This document shows positions 62,059 to 64,000 of a DNA stretch of 64,000 bases, piece after piece; position 1 is the stretch's first letter, and each line of letters starts with the position of its first letter. This stretch comes from Xenorhabdus stockiae (GTDB lineage: Bacteria; Pseudomonadota; Gammaproteobacteria; Enterobacterales; Enterobacteriaceae), in NCBI RefSeq assembly GCF_002632825.1, contig NZ_NJAJ01000010.1, positions 1 through 64,000 on the forward strand, written 5' to 3'. A program made the position numbers and the translations under genes. The notes under the pieces are model-generated. The model made no database searches. It was not told the DNA's origin and was given only the letters and a program-made list of their open reading frames with translations.

Positions 62059-64000
62059 CTAAAACTGACTGGTAAGGCTGAGCTTAAAGGTTCTGCCCGG
62101 TGCTGGTATCATTGAGCGAGTTAGCGGATCAAGATAATAGCGGTTAGTTAAGTTTGTGCCAGTCAGTTCCATTGATATCGCAGGGGTGATCTGGTAGCTG
62201 ACATAAGCATCAACGGTGAAGACGGAGTTCCAGCGCATCGGGTTGTTGGATTGCCCTTTGTAAATATCCGGTAAGGCATTCATCAACCATTTTTCATCTT
62301 TGTTTTCTGCACCACTGTGATAGAGCATCCGGCTACCCAGCTCCAGTTTTTCATCAAACAGGCGTCCGCCGATATTCAGATTAGCTGTGTATTTCGGCTG
62401 AATGGAAGTACGCAGATACCCCCCCGGAAAACCACCATCAATACATTCTGGAATGCCATAACGATTCTGGGAATCCATTCTTGCAACGGAGTTATGGTCG
62501 CAAACCTTGTTTTTCATGTTGTAGACTAAACCCATATCAGTAAAGAAACTGCCGTTGTCGTAACGAGCCTGTAATTCTAAACCTGCCAGTTTTTGTTTAT
62601 CTAACTGGGCGAAATTATAGGTATTATCCCTGTCGAATACATTTTCAATAACCGTGTTGTAATAGGAGAGTTTGATATCCGCATTACGTTCAGCATTCAC
62701 TAACTGGCTGAAATCATAAACGAAACCTGTTTCTATGGTTTTGGCTCGTTCTGGTTTAAATTTCAAACCAATGTAATTTTCTTTAACGCCAGAAAAACCG
62801 ACAGTATCTTCAAAAATACTGGGCATTTTGACTGCTTCGGCATAACGGGTATAGACTCTGAGATCGTCAGTGATATAGGCAGTAGCTGAGAATGTTGGCG
62901 CCCATGCGTGAGATTTACGTTTTGGGGCTGGTTCCCAGAGATCGTCAATATAGGGGGTTCTTATGCTATTGGCGTCAACGCCCATACCATACTCATATTT
63001 ATAGACTTCTTTACCACTGATTGGATCGATAACCTTTTCATTCATATCCAATTGGCCATTGAAATAGGGGTTATCGTTTTTATTAAGTTTTCCTGTTTCA
63101 GTGTTATATTTCCACGCGAATTCTTCTTCAACTAACCATCTTTTTTGCTGAATGCGATCATTTTTATATTTTATTTTGTTTGTTTCATTACGCAATTTGC
63201 GTTTTTCTGTTTTGCTAAGTTTAGAATAATATTTCTTATCCCATCGTTTTTTGACGTTGTTAGCTTCTTCCTCTGTCACTGTTCTAAAATAGCTCATATC
63301 ATGACCGATTATTTCGCCTCCCTCTCGATAACGTTCATCTTTTGCAGCGCGTCGTTCAGTGAGGAAATCATCTTTGGACCAATAGGAAATACGTTTAGCT
63401 CCGGCACTGAGTGCCAGCCATGACGTAGGCCGCCAGTCAAAATTAAAAGCAAGATTGATTTCCTGCCGCTGTCCTTTCCTTGCTGGAGACTGGAAAAAGT
63501 ACATATTTTGGGAGTTGTATTTATCATTAGAATCCAGGTGCTCATGCTGGAAATTTCCCATTAGAGTCAGATCCAGATTACGGGTTAGCTCAAATTTATT
63601 GGAGATATCTACACCCCAACGATTATTTTGAGAATTGGTGAGAGCTGTATTGATTAAGGTCCCATCAATATAGGCATTTTTACCACTTTTTCCGCTCTCC
63701 CAAAGATAGTCTCTGGCAATAGGGCTGCGGGGATATCCACCTGCGGTATTGGTATTACTTGTTGTACGCGTTGTCCATAAATTCATATCGAAATCGATAT
63801 AGGATTTTTCGGCAGGATGCCATTTATAAGTCAGGTTAGCTGCTTGTTGGCGAACATTAGCCAGTGGCCATTGAGGAACACTATTTTCGTCAGCAAGCAC
63901 CATTGCCAGCCTTGAAGGCATGATATCGCCGAACTCCATATGAGTATTGCGGAAAGCGAGTTGCAGTGCCTGGTCATCGGTAAAGTGCCAGGTGTTTTTG
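62059..64000 (-). CDS. HasR-like TonB-dependent heme receptor (5' part missing)
   Basis: The frame is open to the right edge, so the receptor N-terminus (signal, TonB box and plug) lies outside; about 646 residues remain. The visible part is beta-barrel. The stretch TDDQALQLAFRNTHMEFGDIMPSRL right at the edge and the C-terminal YYLDPLTRSMIPAPGRTFKLSL, ending in F, are typical of HasR-type heme/hemophore receptors. An extracellular insert around 205-275 of the visible part is rich in Lys, Arg and Glu. Substrate inferred as heme, not proven. Confidence 0.78.
   Translation of the reverse strand, partial: KNTWHFTDDQALQLAFRNTHMEFGDIMPSRLAMVLADENSVPQWPLANVRQQAANLTYKWHPAEKSYIDFDMNLWTTRTTSNTNTAGGYPRSPIARDYLWESGKSGKNAYIDGTLINTALTNSQNNRWGVDISNKFELTRNLDLTLMGNFQHEHLDSNDKYNSQNMYFFQSPARKGQRQEINLAFNFDWRPTSWLALSAGAKRISYWSKDDFLTERRAAKDERYREGGEIIGHDMSYFRTVTEEEANNVKKRWDKKYYSKLSKTEKRKLRNETNKIKYKNDRIQQKRWLVEEEFAWKYNTETGKLNKNDNPYFNGQLDMNEKVIDPISGKEVYKYEYGMGVDANSIRTPYIDDLWEPAPKRKSHAWAPTFSATAYITDDLRVYTRYAEAVKMPSIFEDTVGFSGVKENYIGLKFKPERAKTIETGFVYDFSQLVNAERNADIKLSYYNTVIENVFDRDNTYNFAQLDKQKLAGLELQARYDNGSFFTDMGLVYNMKNKVCDHNSVARMDSQNRYGIPECIDGGFPGGYLRTSIQPKYTANLNIGGRLFDEKLELGSRMLYHSGAENKDEKWLMNALPDIYKGQSNNPMRWNSVFTVDAYVSYQITPAISMELTGTNLTNRYYLDPLTRSMIPAPGRTFKLSLTSQF

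Overview
This window is the replication-origin region of an Enterobacterales chromosome. Gene content and order around oriC match E. coli closely. A SEC-C/TM2/Fic accessory block, an ERIC-like repeat and the order gyrB-recF-dnaN-dnaA reading back toward glmS point to the Morganellaceae, most likely Xenorhabdus or Photorhabdus. The genus is an inference from memory of synteny, not from a search.

Layout, left to right. (1) 1-430: the leader of an rRNA operon on the minus strand (16S 5' end, boxA, P2, P1 with an A/T-rich upstream element). (2) 536-8361: hsrA, a lone rbsK, ravA-viaA, asnA/asnC and mioC. This is the E. coli order without kup, rbsDACB, rbsR and yieP. (3) 8375-8655: oriC, with DnaA boxes R4, R3, R2 and R1, three AT-rich 13-mers and 13 GATC sites. 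(4) 8735-22448: mnmG, rsmG, the F1Fo ATP synthase operon atpIBEFHAGDC, glmU and glmS. (5) 22.5-28.9 kb: an accessory block just past glmS, the usual attTn7 side. It holds a SEC-C protein, a TM2 protein, a probable IS982-type fragment, a decayed darG antitoxin remnant, an orphan small gene with a DnaQ-type exonuclease, an orphan coiled-coil protein, a Fic protein and a CPBP protease. (6) 28.9-38.5 kb: a LysE exporter, two LysR regulators, and dmlR-dmlA-yeaV-yeaW-yeaX (carnitine to trimethylamine and D-malate metabolism), followed by an EthA-type monooxygenase. (7) 38.5-46.9 kb: a minus-strand set of an NfeD/YqiJ-like membrane protein, a YqiK-type flotillin and a 1651-residue AAA+ ATPase, then an ERIC-like element and an unannotated 26-codon hydrophobic peptide gene. 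(8) 47.4-50.1 kb: asd and an AT-rich orphan with Ig-like features. (9) 50.3-61.1 kb: gyrB-recF-dnaN-dnaA (minus) diverging from rpmH-rnpA-yidD-yidC-mnmE (plus). (10) 61.2-64.0 kb: a TonB/HasB-like gene and a HasR-like heme receptor cut by the window edge.

How the genes work together: the housekeeping part couples initiation (oriC, dnaA, dnaN, gyrB), energy (ATP synthase), cell-wall precursors (glmUS, asd) and membrane-protein insertion (yidC). The rRNA and atp operons read away from oriC, with the fork. The dnaA-gyrB block reads toward oriC, opposite to E. coli. Two separate AAA+ systems linked to membrane functions occur here: RavA-ViaA, and the giant ATPase-flotillin-OB set. The latter is the best candidate for a poorly described system. 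Small decayed pieces (darG, IS, ERIC) mark the accessory blocks as regions of repeated gain and loss.
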